41,485 bases of DNA from Acidimicrobiia bacterium. Its GTDB lineage: Bacteria; Actinomycetota; Acidimicrobiia; Acidimicrobiales; Aldehydirespiratoraceae. Numbering within the stretch: the first letter of the stretch is position 1; the number at the start of each line of letters is the position of its first letter. The notes beneath the pieces were generated by a model. The model made no database searches, was not told the DNA's origin, and saw nothing but the letters and a program-made list of their open reading frames with translations. Positions 7,770 to 14,729 of the stretch are shown one piece after another. A program made the position numbers and the translations under genes. The stretch lies in assembly GCA_022821685.1 (NCBI GenBank), contig JAJEDD010000041.1, positions 1 through 41,485 on the forward strand, given 5' to 3'.

Positions 7770-9066
7770 GGCTGATGTCGTCGGCTGTGGCCAGGCGCAC
7801 CAGTTTCTCGAAGGCGCGAGCCTCGTCGTCGATGTCGTCCCACAGGCGGATGGCGCCTCCCGGACGGTCGGCGCGCACCGCGATGGCGTCGAATTGGCGG
7901 CCCGGCTCGATCAGGCCCACCGGGAGGTCGAGAACGGCGGCGCCTCCCGCGGTGGCAAGCCAGAAGGCGGTCACGGTGTCGATGCGCGACTTCGGCACGC
8001 CGCGCTCGGACGGGCCGAGGGACGGGTCCACGCCGTCCTCGAGCATTCGAGAGACAGTCACCGCGTCCTGGCACACGCCGAGAAGCCCCGGACGGGCGCC
8101 GCCGGCAATGTCGCTGCCCAACCCGACGCCGACGCCCGCGCCCAGCGCCCGCCGCGCCCCGAACACTGCGTTGGCGAAATAGGCGTTGGACAGCGGGCAG
8201 TGGGCCACGCCGGCACCCCGGCCGGCCACCAGGGTCATCTCGTCCGCGGTCAGGTGGTCGCTGTGGGCCAGCACCGTGTGGGGGCGCATCAGGCCAAAGC
8301 GGTCGAGGACGGCAGGGTCGCCGGCGCCGAAGCGGTCGAGGGCATAGCCGCAGTGCCAGTCCGACTCGGCGCAGTGGGTCTGCACCCGCACGCTGGTGGC
8401 CGCGGCCAACTCGCCCAGTCCTTCGAGCAGGGCGCCGGTGCAGGCCGGGGTGAAGCGGGGCGTGATGATCGGCTCCACCAGCGGGCTGCCCAGTGCGGCC
8501 ACCGCCTCGATGGACGCGGCTGACGCCTCCACGCCCTCGGTGGCGGTCGCGTCCCGGTACCACTCGGGCGTGCCCTCGGGGTGGTCCATGGCCACCCGTC
8601 CCACCAGCGCCCGCTGGCCGTGGCGGGCGCACGCTTGAGCCAGGGCGGTGGTGGCCTCCAGGTGATTGGACGAGTAGTAGACCGCGGTCGTGGTTCCCAT
8701 CGACAGCAGCGACGGCACCAGGTCGTCCCACACAGTCGTAGCGAAGGCGGTGTCGACATAGCGGGCCTCGAGCGGGAACGTGTAGTCGAACAGCCAACGC
8801 TCCAGAGGCAGGTCCAAGCCCGTGCCGAGCTGGGGCCATTGGGGCGCATGAATGTGCAAGTCGACCAGGCCGGGCATCAGGAATGTGCCTGGATCCAAGT
8901 CCACCCGCTCGGTTGCGGCGTCCAGCGCATGTCGGCCCGCGACGCTGGCTCGGTCGTGCACCGCGGCGATGGTCCCGGCCCGGTCGACCTCGACCACCGC
9001 GTCGATCACAACCAGGCGGTCGGGTGCCGGCGTCTGCATCAAGGTTCCGGACACCGCCAGTGTCAT
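7741..9066 (-). CDS. guaD: Guanine deaminase
   Basis: Amidohydrolase converting guanine to xanthine and ammonia. The 441-residue product has MPGLVDLHIHAPQ (zinc histidines and guanine contacts, about residues 79-91). Further on come QTHCAESDWHC, LAHSDHLTADEM and GLGSDIAGG (the metal aspartate), in the order and spacing of GuaD. The early segment LPLERWLFDYTFPLEARY is also typical. ATG 9066 is preceded by a TAnnnT box six bases away. The neighbour on the same strand is L-threonine aldolase. A CBS-less GuaB-family gene further along also handles guanine nucleotides. A single-mismatch copy of the gene's end lies just downstream. Confidence 0.93.
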   Translation of the reverse strand: MTLAVSGTLMQTPAPDRLVVIDAVVEVDRAGTIAAVHDRASVAGRHALDAATERVDLDPGTFLMPGLVDLHIHAPQWPQLGTGLDLPLERWLFDYTFPLEARYVDTAFATTVWDDLVPSLLSMGTTTAVYYSSNHLEATTALAQACARHGQRALVGRVAMDHPEGTPEWYRDATATEGVEASAASIEAVAALGSPLVEPIITPRFTPACTGALLEGLGELAAATSVRVQTHCAESDWHCGYALDRFGAGDPAVLDRFGLMRPHTVLAHSDHLTADEMTLVAGRGAGVAHCPLSNAYFANAVFGARRALGAGVGVGLGSDIAGGARPGLLGVCQDAVTVSRMLEDGVDPSLGPSERGVPKSRIDTVTAFWLATAGGAAVLDLPVGLIEPGRQFDAIAVRADRPGGAIRLWDDIDDEARAFEKLVRLATADDISHVWVNGLCR

Positions 9067-9072
9067 GGCGCC

Positions 9073-9078
9073 ACCGTA
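9073..9078 (-). promoter_or_regulatory. Candidate -10 box of guaD
   Basis: TACGGT on the minus strand ends six bases before ATG 9066. The spacing implies a leaderless mRNA. Confidence 0.4.
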
Positions 9079-9123
9079 CTCATTCGGAACCGGTCGGATC
9101 GCCGACCAGCCGTGGAGCGAGAA

Positions 9124-10137
9124 TCAGCCCAGCAGGTAGGCGAATGCCTCGACAACCGCGTCGATGTCGGTGGCCGCGACGTCTAGGTGGGTGACCAGCC
9201 GGGACCGTGGGCCCTTCCAGTCGGTTAGGACGCCGCGGCCCGCTAGCGCTTCCGCCAGATCCGGGCAGTTGCCGACAATTTCGTCGCTGACGCGGATGAA
9301 CACCATGTTGGTGGCGCACGAATCGATCTTCACGCCGTCGATGGCGGCCAACCCCTCGGCCAGGCGGGCCGCGTTGGCGTGGTCGTCGGCGAGGCGGTCG
9401 ATGTGGTGCTCCAGCGCGTACAGGCCCGCGGCCGCGACGATGCCGGCCTGGCGAAGCCCGCCGCCCAGCATCTTGCGCCACTTGTGGGCCTCGTCGATGA
9501 GGTCAGCCGGTCCGGCCAGCAGCGAGCCCATGGGCGTGCCCAGACCCTTCGACAAGCACACCGACACCGAGTCGAACGGCGCGGCCGCCTCGGCCGGCGA
9601 GACGCCCAGCGCCACCGCCGCATTCCACAGCCTCGCCCCGTCGAGGTGGTGGGACAGACCGTGCCGGGTGGCGACCTCTGCCGAGTCCTCCATCTGGGCC
9701 ATGGTGAGGACCCTGCCGTCGCTGGTGTTCTCCAGGCACAGCAGCCGGGTCCGGGCGTAATGGTGGTCGGGGGACTTGACGGCGGCGGCGACCGCAACCA
9801 GGTCGATCATCCCGTCGTCGCCGGTGGGCACCGGCTGGGGCTGGATCGACCCGAGCACCGCCGCGCCGCCGCCCTCGTACATGTAGGTGTGGGCACGGTC
9901 GCCGACGATGTACTCGTCACCGCGCCCGCAGTGGGCAAGCAGCCCGCAGAGGTTGCCCTGGGTGCCGCTGGTCACGAACAGCGCCGCCTCCTTGCCGAGC
10001 AGGGCGGCCACCGCGTCCTGGAGCTCGTTGACGGTCGGATCCTCGCCGTAGACGTCGTCGCCGACCGCGGCGGCCGCCATGGCGGCCCTCATCGCCGGGG
10101 TGGGCCTCGTGACAGTGTCGGAGCGAAGATCGATCAC
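9124..10137 (-). CDS. ltaE: Low-specificity L-threonine aldolase
   Basis: PLP enzyme of the beta-eliminating lyase family that splits L-threonine or L-allo-threonine into glycine and acetaldehyde. The 337-residue product begins [17 protein letters not shown], the family signature. [12 protein letters not shown] follows at about 26-37 and FVTSGTQGN at about 54-62. [11 protein letters not shown] carries the PLP-binding Asp, and the Schiff-base lysine is K197 in [13 protein letters not shown]. The GTG start at 10137 gives the canonical N-terminus. TACCCT (10144-10149, minus strand) lies six bases upstream. The product probably supplies glycine or degrades threonine. Confidence 0.93.
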   Translation of the reverse strand: MIDLRSDTVTRPTPAMRAAMAAAAVGDDVYGEDPTVNELQDAVAALLGKEAALFVTSGTQGNLCGLLAHCGRGDEYIVGDRAHTYMYEGGGAAVLGSIQPQPVPTGDDGMIDLVAVAAAVKSPDHHYARTRLLCLENTSDGRVLTMAQMEDSAEVATRHGLSHHLDGARLWNAAVALGVSPAEAAAPFDSVSVCLSKGLGTPMGSLLAGPADLIDEAHKWRKMLGGGLRQAGIVAAAGLYALEHHIDRLADDHANAARLAEGLAAIDGVKIDSCATNMVFIRVSDEIVGNCPDLAEALAGRGVLTDWKGPRSRLVTHLDVAATDIDAVVEAFAYLLG

Positions 10138-10143
10138 AACAAC

Positions 10144-10149
10144 AGGGTA
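10144..10149 (-). promoter_or_regulatory. Candidate -10 box of ltaE
   Basis: TACCCT on the minus strand, six bases before the GTG start, without an intervening ribosome-binding site. Confidence 0.4.
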
Positions 10150-10194
10150 AGCGGCCGAGCGGATAGGCGAGTTTGATCCATGGGTGCCTCAGCT

Positions 10195-10226
10195 AGTTCA
10201 TGCAAATTGCATGCTAGATTCATGCG
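10195..10226 (+). promoter_or_regulatory. Candidate operator and -10 box of the toxin-antitoxin genes
   Basis: CATGCAA-A-TTGCATG (10199-10213) is an inverted repeat with 7-bp arms. TTCATGC half-sites recur at 10197 and 10219. TAGATT (10215-10220) fits a -10 box six bases before ATG 10227. Overlap of operator and -10 box is typical of antitoxin autoregulation. Confidence 0.5.
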
Positions 10227-10250
10227 ATGGCGAACCTATAGGTAAGGAAC

Positions 10251-10460
10251 GTGCCGGACGCCCTTCACGAACGACTCCGACAGCATGCTCGCAAGCAGAA
10301 CTGCTCAATGAGCGCCGCCGTGCTCGAGGCTATTGAACACGAACTGGCCAGCTGGGAATGGCGCGAGCGGCTCGCCAGTCACCCCGAGACCGACCTCGGC
10401 ATTGACGCGGCGGCCCTCATCGCGGAGGCTCGCCGAGAGCGAGAAGCAGAACTTGAGTGA
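10251..10460 (+). CDS. FitA/VapB-type ribbon-helix-helix antitoxin, damaged 5' end
   Basis: 69 residues from GTG 10251: PDALHERLRQHARKQNCSMSAAV... then helical toxin-binding tail. This is the usual RHH antitoxin pattern, in which the N-terminal strand LTVRNVPD binds DNA and the C-terminus wraps the PIN toxin. The natural start appears to be ATG 10227, which reads MANL-stop-VRNVPDALHERL: a TAG at 10239-10241 replaces the fifth codon. Reinitiation at GTG 10251 would lose most of the DNA-binding strand and has poorly spaced AAGGA. The stop codon lies at the edge of an inserted repeat that separates it from the toxin gene. Function is therefore doubtful, although the toxin-binding part is intact. 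Confidence 0.75.
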   Translation: MPDALHERLRQHARKQNCSMSAAVLEAIEHELASWEWRERLASHPETDLGIDAAALIAEARREREAELE

Positions 10461-10600
10461 GCGCGCAAATAGGTGAGAGCCAGTCGCGTCGCAGCGGGGC
10501 CATTCCCGCTCTTGTTCGCTGCGCTCACGGGCCGCTCGGGCCACGGCCTCGCCCGTATGGGCCGGAATTGCTCGCCTATTCGCTCGGCCTCTGAGTGAGC
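10454..10600 (+). mobile_element. MITE-like insertion between antitoxin and toxin genes
   Basis: The 129-bp element (10463-10591) is flanked by identical 9-bp direct repeats TGAGTGAGC (10454-10462 and 10592-10600). Its ends are imperfect inverted repeats (GCGCAAATAGGTGAG versus GAGCGAATAGGCGAG). Removing the element and one flank restores a GTGA overlap between antitoxin stop and toxin start, the usual layout of such pairs. The interior matches the dispersed repeat family of the window. There is no transposase ORF. Confidence 0.8.
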
Positions 10601-10996
10601 CCGTACGTGGTCGATGCATCGGTGGCAGTCGAGTACCTCCTGCGCACGCCTCTCGGGCTGTCGCTCGCCGAGACCATCGGTGATGCCGAACTTGCGGCTC
10701 CCGACCTCATTGACGCAGAGGTCATGTCGGGGCTGCGCCGTGCAGTTCGCGCAGGACGCATCACCGACGAGCGAGCTGTCACGGCGATCGGCGCCCTGGC
10801 GCAGTGGCCCATGAGGCGTGTCGCGAGCCGAGAGTTGGTGCCCGCAGCGTGGCAGCACCACCGAAACGTCACCGCGTACGACGCCTTCTATGTTGCAGCG
10901 GCACGAGCGCTGAGCGCCCCGCTGCTCACCGCGGACGGCCGCCTGTCGAGAGCGCCAGGACTCGGCATCACCATTCAGCACATCCGGATCTCCTGA
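10595..10996 (+). CDS. VapC/FitB-type PIN-domain toxin
   Basis: 133-residue PIN ribonuclease, the toxin of a type II pair. Conserved acidic residues are D7 (VVDASVAVEYLL), E42 (DLIDAEVMSGL), D96 (TAYDAFYVAAA) and D114 (LLTADGRL), all present and correctly ordered. Intact proteins of this kind cleave tRNA or rRNA at specific sites. The GTG start lies in the right-hand flank of the inserted repeat, so the coding region is complete but has lost translational coupling to its antitoxin, 134 bp upstream. Fpg/Nei follows seven bases downstream, unrelated in function. Confidence 0.9.
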   Translation: MSPYVVDASVAVEYLLRTPLGLSLAETIGDAELAAPDLIDAEVMSGLRRAVRAGRITDERAVTAIGALAQWPMRRVASRELVPAAWQHHRNVTAYDAFYVAAARALSAPLLTADGRLSRAPGLGITIQHIRIS

Positions 10997-11003
10997 CTGC
11001 GGC

Positions 11004-11783
11004 GTGCCAGAGATCATCGAGGTTGAGGCCTACCGGCGGGCCATCTGCGCCGTTGAGGGTCGCAGGATCACCGCCGTGCACGCGCCCGACGAGTGGTTCG
11101 CCAAGGGCGGCACGACCACCGACGCGCTGCGCCTGGAATTGACCGGAGCCTGCATCGAGCGGGTGCGGCGGATAGGCAAGCTCGTGATTGTCGACACCGA
11201 CGGGCCCCGGCTGGGGCTGCGATTCGGCATGACCGGCAAGATCGTGGTGGATGGAGCCATGCCCATCGACCACCTGCTCTACGACAGCCCCCGCCACGAG
11301 CCGGCCTGGGACCGATTCGGGCTGGAGTTCACCGGCGGGGGCGCCATGGTGCTGCGAGACCCGCGGCGACTCGGCGGCGTGCAGCTCGACCCCGACGAGG
11401 ATGCGCTGGGACCCGACGCGCTGTCGCTGACTCTCGGACAGCTCCGGGCCGCCCTGGGCGGCTCGACTGTTGTGCTCAAGGCGCGGCTGCTCGACCAGCG
11501 TCGGGTGGCTGGGCTCGGCAACCTGCTGATCGACGAGGCGTTGTGGCGGGCCGGCCTGTCCCCCGTCCGGGAGGCCCGATCCCTGGACCCGAAGGAGACG
11601 GCCCGTCTGCATCGCCATATCCGGCGCACGCTGGCCCTGCTCAGCGAGCGGGGCGGCTCCCACACCGGCGACCTCCAGCCCGCCCGGGTCCGGGGCGGTT
11701 GCTGCCCCCGCACCGGGAAGCCGCTGCGCCGCGAGCAGGTCGGCGGCCGCACCACCTACTGGTGCCCCGAGCGCCAGGTGTAA
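11004..11783 (+). CDS. Fpg/Nei-family DNA glycosylase with altered zinc finger
   Basis: Bifunctional glycosylase/AP lyase for oxidised bases. The 259-residue product starts (M)PEIIEVEAYRR, placing Pro2 and Glu3 at the catalytic N-terminus. Helix-two-turn-helix VAGLGNLLIDEALWRAGLSP (about 172-191) is intact. The C-terminal finger reads GGCCPRTGKPL...GGRTTYWCPERQV. The family has C-X2-C...C-X2-C, but the second and fourth cysteines are replaced (T and R), so zinc binding is probably lost, while the DNA-contacting hairpin GGRTTYWCP remains. Zinc-less fingers are known in some NEIL/Nei relatives. Whether this is Fpg or Nei cannot be settled from sequence by eye. Confidence 0.85.
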   Translation: MPEIIEVEAYRRAICAVEGRRITAVHAPDEWFAKGGTTTDALRLELTGACIERVRRIGKLVIVDTDGPRLGLRFGMTGKIVVDGAMPIDHLLYDSPRHEPAWDRFGLEFTGGGAMVLRDPRRLGGVQLDPDEDALGPDALSLTLGQLRAALGGSTVVLKARLLDQRRVAGLGNLLIDEALWRAGLSPVREARSLDPKETARLHRHIRRTLALLSERGGSHTGDLQPARVRGGCCPRTGKPLRREQVGGRTTYWCPERQV

Positions 11784-11798
11784 GAGGCCGAGCCTCTT
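11782..11798 (+). terminator. Hairpin overlapping the end of the Fpg/Nei gene
   Basis: AAGAGGC-CGA-GCCTCTT is a perfect 7-bp stem with a 3-base loop. It begins inside the TAA stop codon of the glycosylase gene. No T-tract follows, so it is a weak terminator candidate. Confidence 0.4.
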
Positions 11799-11828
11799 GG
11801 CCACTGTCCTCTAGGAGACGCACTCTCG

Positions 11829-11834
11829 TAGCCT
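11829..11834 (+). promoter_or_regulatory. Candidate -10 box of engB
   Basis: TAGCCT, six bases before ATG 11841, with no ribosome-binding site in between; fits a leaderless transcript. Confidence 0.4.
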
Positions 11835-11840
11835 GATCCG

Positions 11841-12434
11841 ATGGCGGGACCGCTGGCGCTGCGCTTCGTGTCGTCGTATCCCGACGCACGGCAGATGCCC
11901 GACACCGCGGCCGAGATCGCTCTGGTGGGAAGGTCCAATGTGGGCAAGTCCTCGCTGCTGAACGCCCTGGCCCAGCGCAAGCAGTTGGCCCGCACCTCCA
12001 AGACCCCCGGCGCCACCCGGCTGATCAACGCCTTCGAGCTGGGGACGGAAGGCTCCGGCCGCTGGCTGGTGGACCTGCCCGGCTACGGCTACGCCAAGGC
12101 GTCGAAGGCCGAGCAGGCCCGCTGGAGCTCCATGGCCGAGGGATACCTGGCCCACCGGGCGCCGCTGCGGGGTGTGCTGCATCTAATCGACGGAGAGATC
12201 GGCCCCACCGGCGGCGACCTGCAGACCGTCGCCTGGCTCGACGGGCTGGACCTCCCCGTCACCTACGTAGCCACCAAGATCGACAAGGTGCGGCCGTCGC
12301 GCCGGGGCGCCCGCAAGGCCGAACTCGCCTCCAAGCTCGGCACCGACCGGGGTGCGGTCCAATGGACCAGCGCGGCCAAGGGCACCGGCATCGCCGAACT
12401 GCGGGCCCTAGTATCCGCCCTGCTCCACGCCTAG
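11841..12434 (+). CDS. engB: Ribosome biogenesis GTPase EngB (YihA/YsxC)
   Basis: Essential-type GTPase needed for late assembly of the large ribosomal subunit. The 197-residue product has G1 ALVGRSNVGKSSLLNAL (about residues 27-43). The TPGATRLINAF switch follows, then G3 VDLPGYGYAKAS, G4 TKIDKV and G5 TSAAKGTGI. Sequence and length are typical. The ATG start follows a -10-like box by six bases. The stop TAG runs directly into a copy of the dispersed repeat. Confidence 0.95.
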   Translation: MAGPLALRFVSSYPDARQMPDTAAEIALVGRSNVGKSSLLNALAQRKQLARTSKTPGATRLINAFELGTEGSGRWLVDLPGYGYAKASKAEQARWSSMAEGYLAHRAPLRGVLHLIDGEIGPTGGDLQTVAWLDGLDLPVTYVATKIDKVRPSRRGARKAELASKLGTDRGAVQWTSAAKGTGIAELRALVSALLHA

Positions 12435-12571
12435 AGCGAGCGCAAATAGGTGAGAGTCTGTTGCGTCGCAAGGCTGTCTTTCCCGCTCTTGTTCGCTGCG
12501 CTCACGGGCCGCTCGGGCCACGGCCTCGCCCGTATGAACCGGATTCGCTCACCTATTCGCTCGGCCTCTAG
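12431..12571 (+). repeat. Full-length copy of the dispersed repeat after engB
   Basis: Begins at the engB stop and ends at 12567-12571. CTAG flanks both ends (12431-12434 and 12568-12571), a possible short target duplication. Terminal inverted repeats are AGAGCGAGCGCAAATAGGTG and its near complement CACCTATTCGCTCGGCCTCT. Interior is about 80 percent like the copy inserted at 10463-10591, by eye. Confidence 0.85.
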
Positions 12572-12603
12572 GCGCTGCAGTTGCCGCCGCTGGGGTCGGC
12601 GCC

Positions 12604-13815
12604 TCAGGGCTCGCTTGATTGCGCGGTGGCAGCCAAAGACGCTACCGCGGCGGGCAGGCCGTCGCCGTGGGGCAGGCCCAGCACGGTCATGGCCGTCTCC
12701 AGGCCGCCCAGCGCGCCGAGTAGCATCGGCTCGTTGAGGTCGCCCAAGTGGCCGATGCGGAAGGCCCGGCCCTCCGTCTCGGTCAACATGGCCGACCCGA
12801 CGCTCACGCTGAAGCGGTCCCGGGCCGCCGCGATCAGCGGATCAGCTTCAACCTCGCCGGTGCGCACGCAGGTGATGGCTGCGGTGCGGTGCTCAGGCTC
12901 GGTCATGTTGATCTCCCACGGCCCCGCCGATGACCAGCCGTCCACCGCGGCGTGCACCGCGGCGGCCCAGCGCCGGTGGCGGGCTATGGAGGCGTCGACC
13001 CCGCCGGTTTCGGCGATCATGTCGAGCGCGGCCCGCAGGGCGAACATGTGCTGGATGGGCGGGGTGCCGCCGAAGCGCTTGTAGATGTGGCCCTCCTCGA
13101 AGCGGGGGGCCCACGCCAGATGGAACCGGGGCGTGGCCGCAGCGCGGTTGCGCTCCACCGCCCGCTCGCTCAGCGCACAGAACGACAGGCCCGGGGGCAT
13201 CATCAGGCCCTTCTGGGCGGCGGCCACCACCACGTCGATCCCCCAATCGCGCATCCGCAGCGGCTCGATGGCCAGCGAGCACACTCCGTCCACCACGAAC
13301 AGCGCCGGATGGTCGGAGGCGTCGATGGCGGCCCGCATGGCGGGCAGATCGGTCACCGCGCCGGTGGAGGTCTCGGTGTGGACGATGCACACGCTGCGGA
13401 TCTGGTGAGCGGTGTCGGCGGCCAGGATGTCGGCGACCTCGGCCGGATCGATGGGGGCTCGTATGTGCGGGGTGGTTGACACAACCTCGTAGCCGAGGTC
13501 GCGGGCCATCATCGCCCAGCGCCGCCCGAACATCCCGCAGTCGGGAATCAGCACCGTGTCGCCGGGATCGAGGGTGTTGGTCAACGCCGACTCCCAAGCG
13601 CCGTGACCCACCGCGGTCAACACCACGATCTCGTCAGCGCCGCCGAACACTGCGGGCAGCTCGGCCCAGATGCTGTCGGCCAGCGCCACAAACTCGGGAT
13701 CGGCGAAGTCGATCGCCGGGCGGCGGAAGGCCTCCAGCACCCGGTCGGGAATGTTGGTCGGACCCGGATTCTGAACGAAGTAGCGCCCGCCCACGCTGCG
13801 AGGCCCCCCGGTCAA
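12604..13815 (-). CDS. Class V aminotransferase (serine/alanine-glyoxylate type)
   Basis: PLP enzyme of fold type I, closest in style to serine-glyoxylate and alanine-glyoxylate aminotransferases. The 403-residue product has the N-terminal substrate loop NPGPTNIPDRVLEAFRRPAIDF and VLTAVGHGAWESALTN. It also has VHTETSTGAVTDLPAMR, ALFVVDGVCSLAIEPLRM, and the Schiff-base lysine in AAAQKGLMMPPGLSF. The C-terminal GHLGDLNEPMLLGALGGLE is the family end motif. The only suitable start is TTG 13815, which overlaps the stop of a 22-codon leader ORF (TTGA). Substrates probably include glyoxylate with serine or alanine; aspartate or purine-derived donors cannot be excluded. Confidence 0.87.
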   Translation of the reverse strand: MTGGPRSVGGRYFVQNPGPTNIPDRVLEAFRRPAIDFADPEFVALADSIWAELPAVFGGADEIVVLTAVGHGAWESALTNTLDPGDTVLIPDCGMFGRRWAMMARDLGYEVVSTTPHIRAPIDPAEVADILAADTAHQIRSVCIVHTETSTGAVTDLPAMRAAIDASDHPALFVVDGVCSLAIEPLRMRDWGIDVVVAAAQKGLMMPPGLSFCALSERAVERNRAAATPRFHLAWAPRFEEGHIYKRFGGTPPIQHMFALRAALDMIAETGGVDASIARHRRWAAAVHAAVDGWSSAGPWEINMTEPEHRTAAITCVRTGEVEADPLIAAARDRFSVSVGSAMLTETEGRAFRIGHLGDLNEPMLLGALGGLETAMTVLGLPHGDGLPAAVASLAATAQSSEP

Positions 13816-13880
13816 GGTCTCAGCACCGGCTGCCGCGGCATGCCCAGCAGGTCGGGTGTGTCGGTGATGCGGGTCCTCAC
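13812..13880 (-). other. Possible 22-codon leader ORF before the aminotransferase
   Basis: GTG 13880 opens a frame reading VRTRITDTPDLLGMPRQPVL... and stops at TGA 13812-13814. That stop overlaps the TTG start of the aminotransferase by three bases in the pattern TTGA, a layout that often couples translation. TAGGAT (13888-13893, minus strand) lies seven bases before the GTG and would make it the first codon of a leaderless mRNA. Alternatively, a one-base error separates a real N-terminal extension from the enzyme. Confidence 0.45.
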
Positions 13881-13887
13881 GGCCGCG

Positions 13888-13893
13888 ATCCTA
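13888..13893 (-). promoter_or_regulatory. Candidate -10 box for leader ORF and aminotransferase
   Basis: TAGGAT on the minus strand, seven bases before GTG 13880. Confidence 0.4.
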
Positions 13894-13966
13894 CTTCGCG
13901 CGAGTGGCCCGCCGAACCGGCGACAATCCCACACCATCCACGCAATCGCATGACATACTCGACGAC

Positions 13967-14227
13967 ATGGTTCCCGACCCGGTGATGGACCGACTCGAAG
14001 CCTCTTTCGAGCGTCGTCGCGCCAAGATGCTGCGGGAGCACGAAGGCGAGTGGGCTCTTCTGATCTACCGTCGCGTCACCGAGCCGACCGAGTTCTTCCC
14101 AACCTCGAACGACGCAGTAGGCGCCGGATATCGGAAGGCAGCTGGCCAGCGCTTCCTCGTGAAGCAGGTGCTCAAAGAAGACAGGGTGTACTACATTCCG
14201 CGACTTGTTCTGGCCGATCAACTCTGA
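13967..14227 (+). CDS. Small uncharacterised protein paired with a retropepsin-like protein
   Basis: 86 residues from ATG 13967, preceded by CATACT seven bases upstream. A helical charged start (MDRLEASFERRRAKMLREHE) is followed by GEWALLIYRR...EFFPTSNDAVGAGYRKAAGQRFLVKQVL and YYIPRLVLADQL. The pattern 'EH.G.wvli...v..f.t..dA...gyr..g...FLVKQv' resembles the DUF5678-type small proteins that often precede bacterial retropepsin-like genes; this assignment is tentative. The 3' end overlaps the next ORF by 23 bp, implying co-translation. Function is unknown. A longer frame opens at 13904 but has no better start. Confidence 0.6.
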   Translation: MVPDPVMDRLEASFERRRAKMLREHEGEWALLIYRRVTEPTEFFPTSNDAVGAGYRKAAGQRFLVKQVLKEDRVYYIPRLVLADQL

Positions 14228-14690
14228 CAATCCGGGCTACGCGCTCATCAGGGGACGCATCGACCCCAAGGCAGGCGCCATTGTCGAGGTGAAGCTAGAG
14301 GCGACCACCGCCGAACTCGCCCTCCTGAACGCCCAGGGCAAAGTCGCTCCGTTGCCGCGTTACGGACAGGGCGTCATCGATACAGGCGCAGAAGTCTCAT
14401 GTGTGAACGCCGGGATCGCGCAGGCGCTCGCCACTGAGCCGTCGGGCACCTACCGAGTGGTCACAGCAGCCGGCATCCATCGGCGCCACGTCTACCCGCT
14501 GAGCGTCACACTTGGACCGGATCTGAACCTGCGGCCCGATCCGATCGAAGTGGATGCCCCCGAAATGCGCATCGAACACGGCATCTTGCTTATCGGGCGC
14601 GACGTGCTTAGCCGCGGCGAACTGGTGGTCTATGGACCCGACGCCCGGTTTGAGCTGGTGTTGCCCCGGGGAGTCGACCAGTTCCGCTGA
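14205..14690 (+). CDS. Retropepsin-like aspartic protease
   Basis: 161 residues from TTG 14205; the start is uncertain. The active-site motif is GVIDTGAEVSCV (about residues 65-76), with the DTGA triad of single-domain, dimer-forming aspartic proteases. The second family element ILLIGRDVLSRGELVVYGP follows at about 127-145, corresponding to the retroviral 'hhGRDhh' helix. Bacterial proteins of this kind lack a prepro segment and are presumed cytoplasmic dimers. No signal peptide is seen. It is paired with the small protein upstream, overlapping by 23 bp, which may be a partner or substrate; that is inference. Confidence 0.8.
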   Translation: MFWPINSDNPGYALIRGRIDPKAGAIVEVKLEATTAELALLNAQGKVAPLPRYGQGVIDTGAEVSCVNAGIAQALATEPSGTYRVVTAAGIHRRHVYPLSVTLGPDLNLRPDPIEVDAPEMRIEHGILLIGRDVLSRGELVVYGPDARFELVLPRGVDQFR

Positions 14691-14729
14691 CGGCAGAACT
14701 GGCAGGTTGAGGGCGAGCCCGGCGGAGGG

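Noticed and set aside
7697..8839. Minus-strand frame of 380 codons inside guaD
   Set aside because: Alternative frame of guaD; no family motif, and the guaD frame has all zinc motifs.
10222..10245. Alternative antitoxin start at ATG 10222
   Set aside because: This frame ends at TAA after seven codons and does not join the antitoxin frame.
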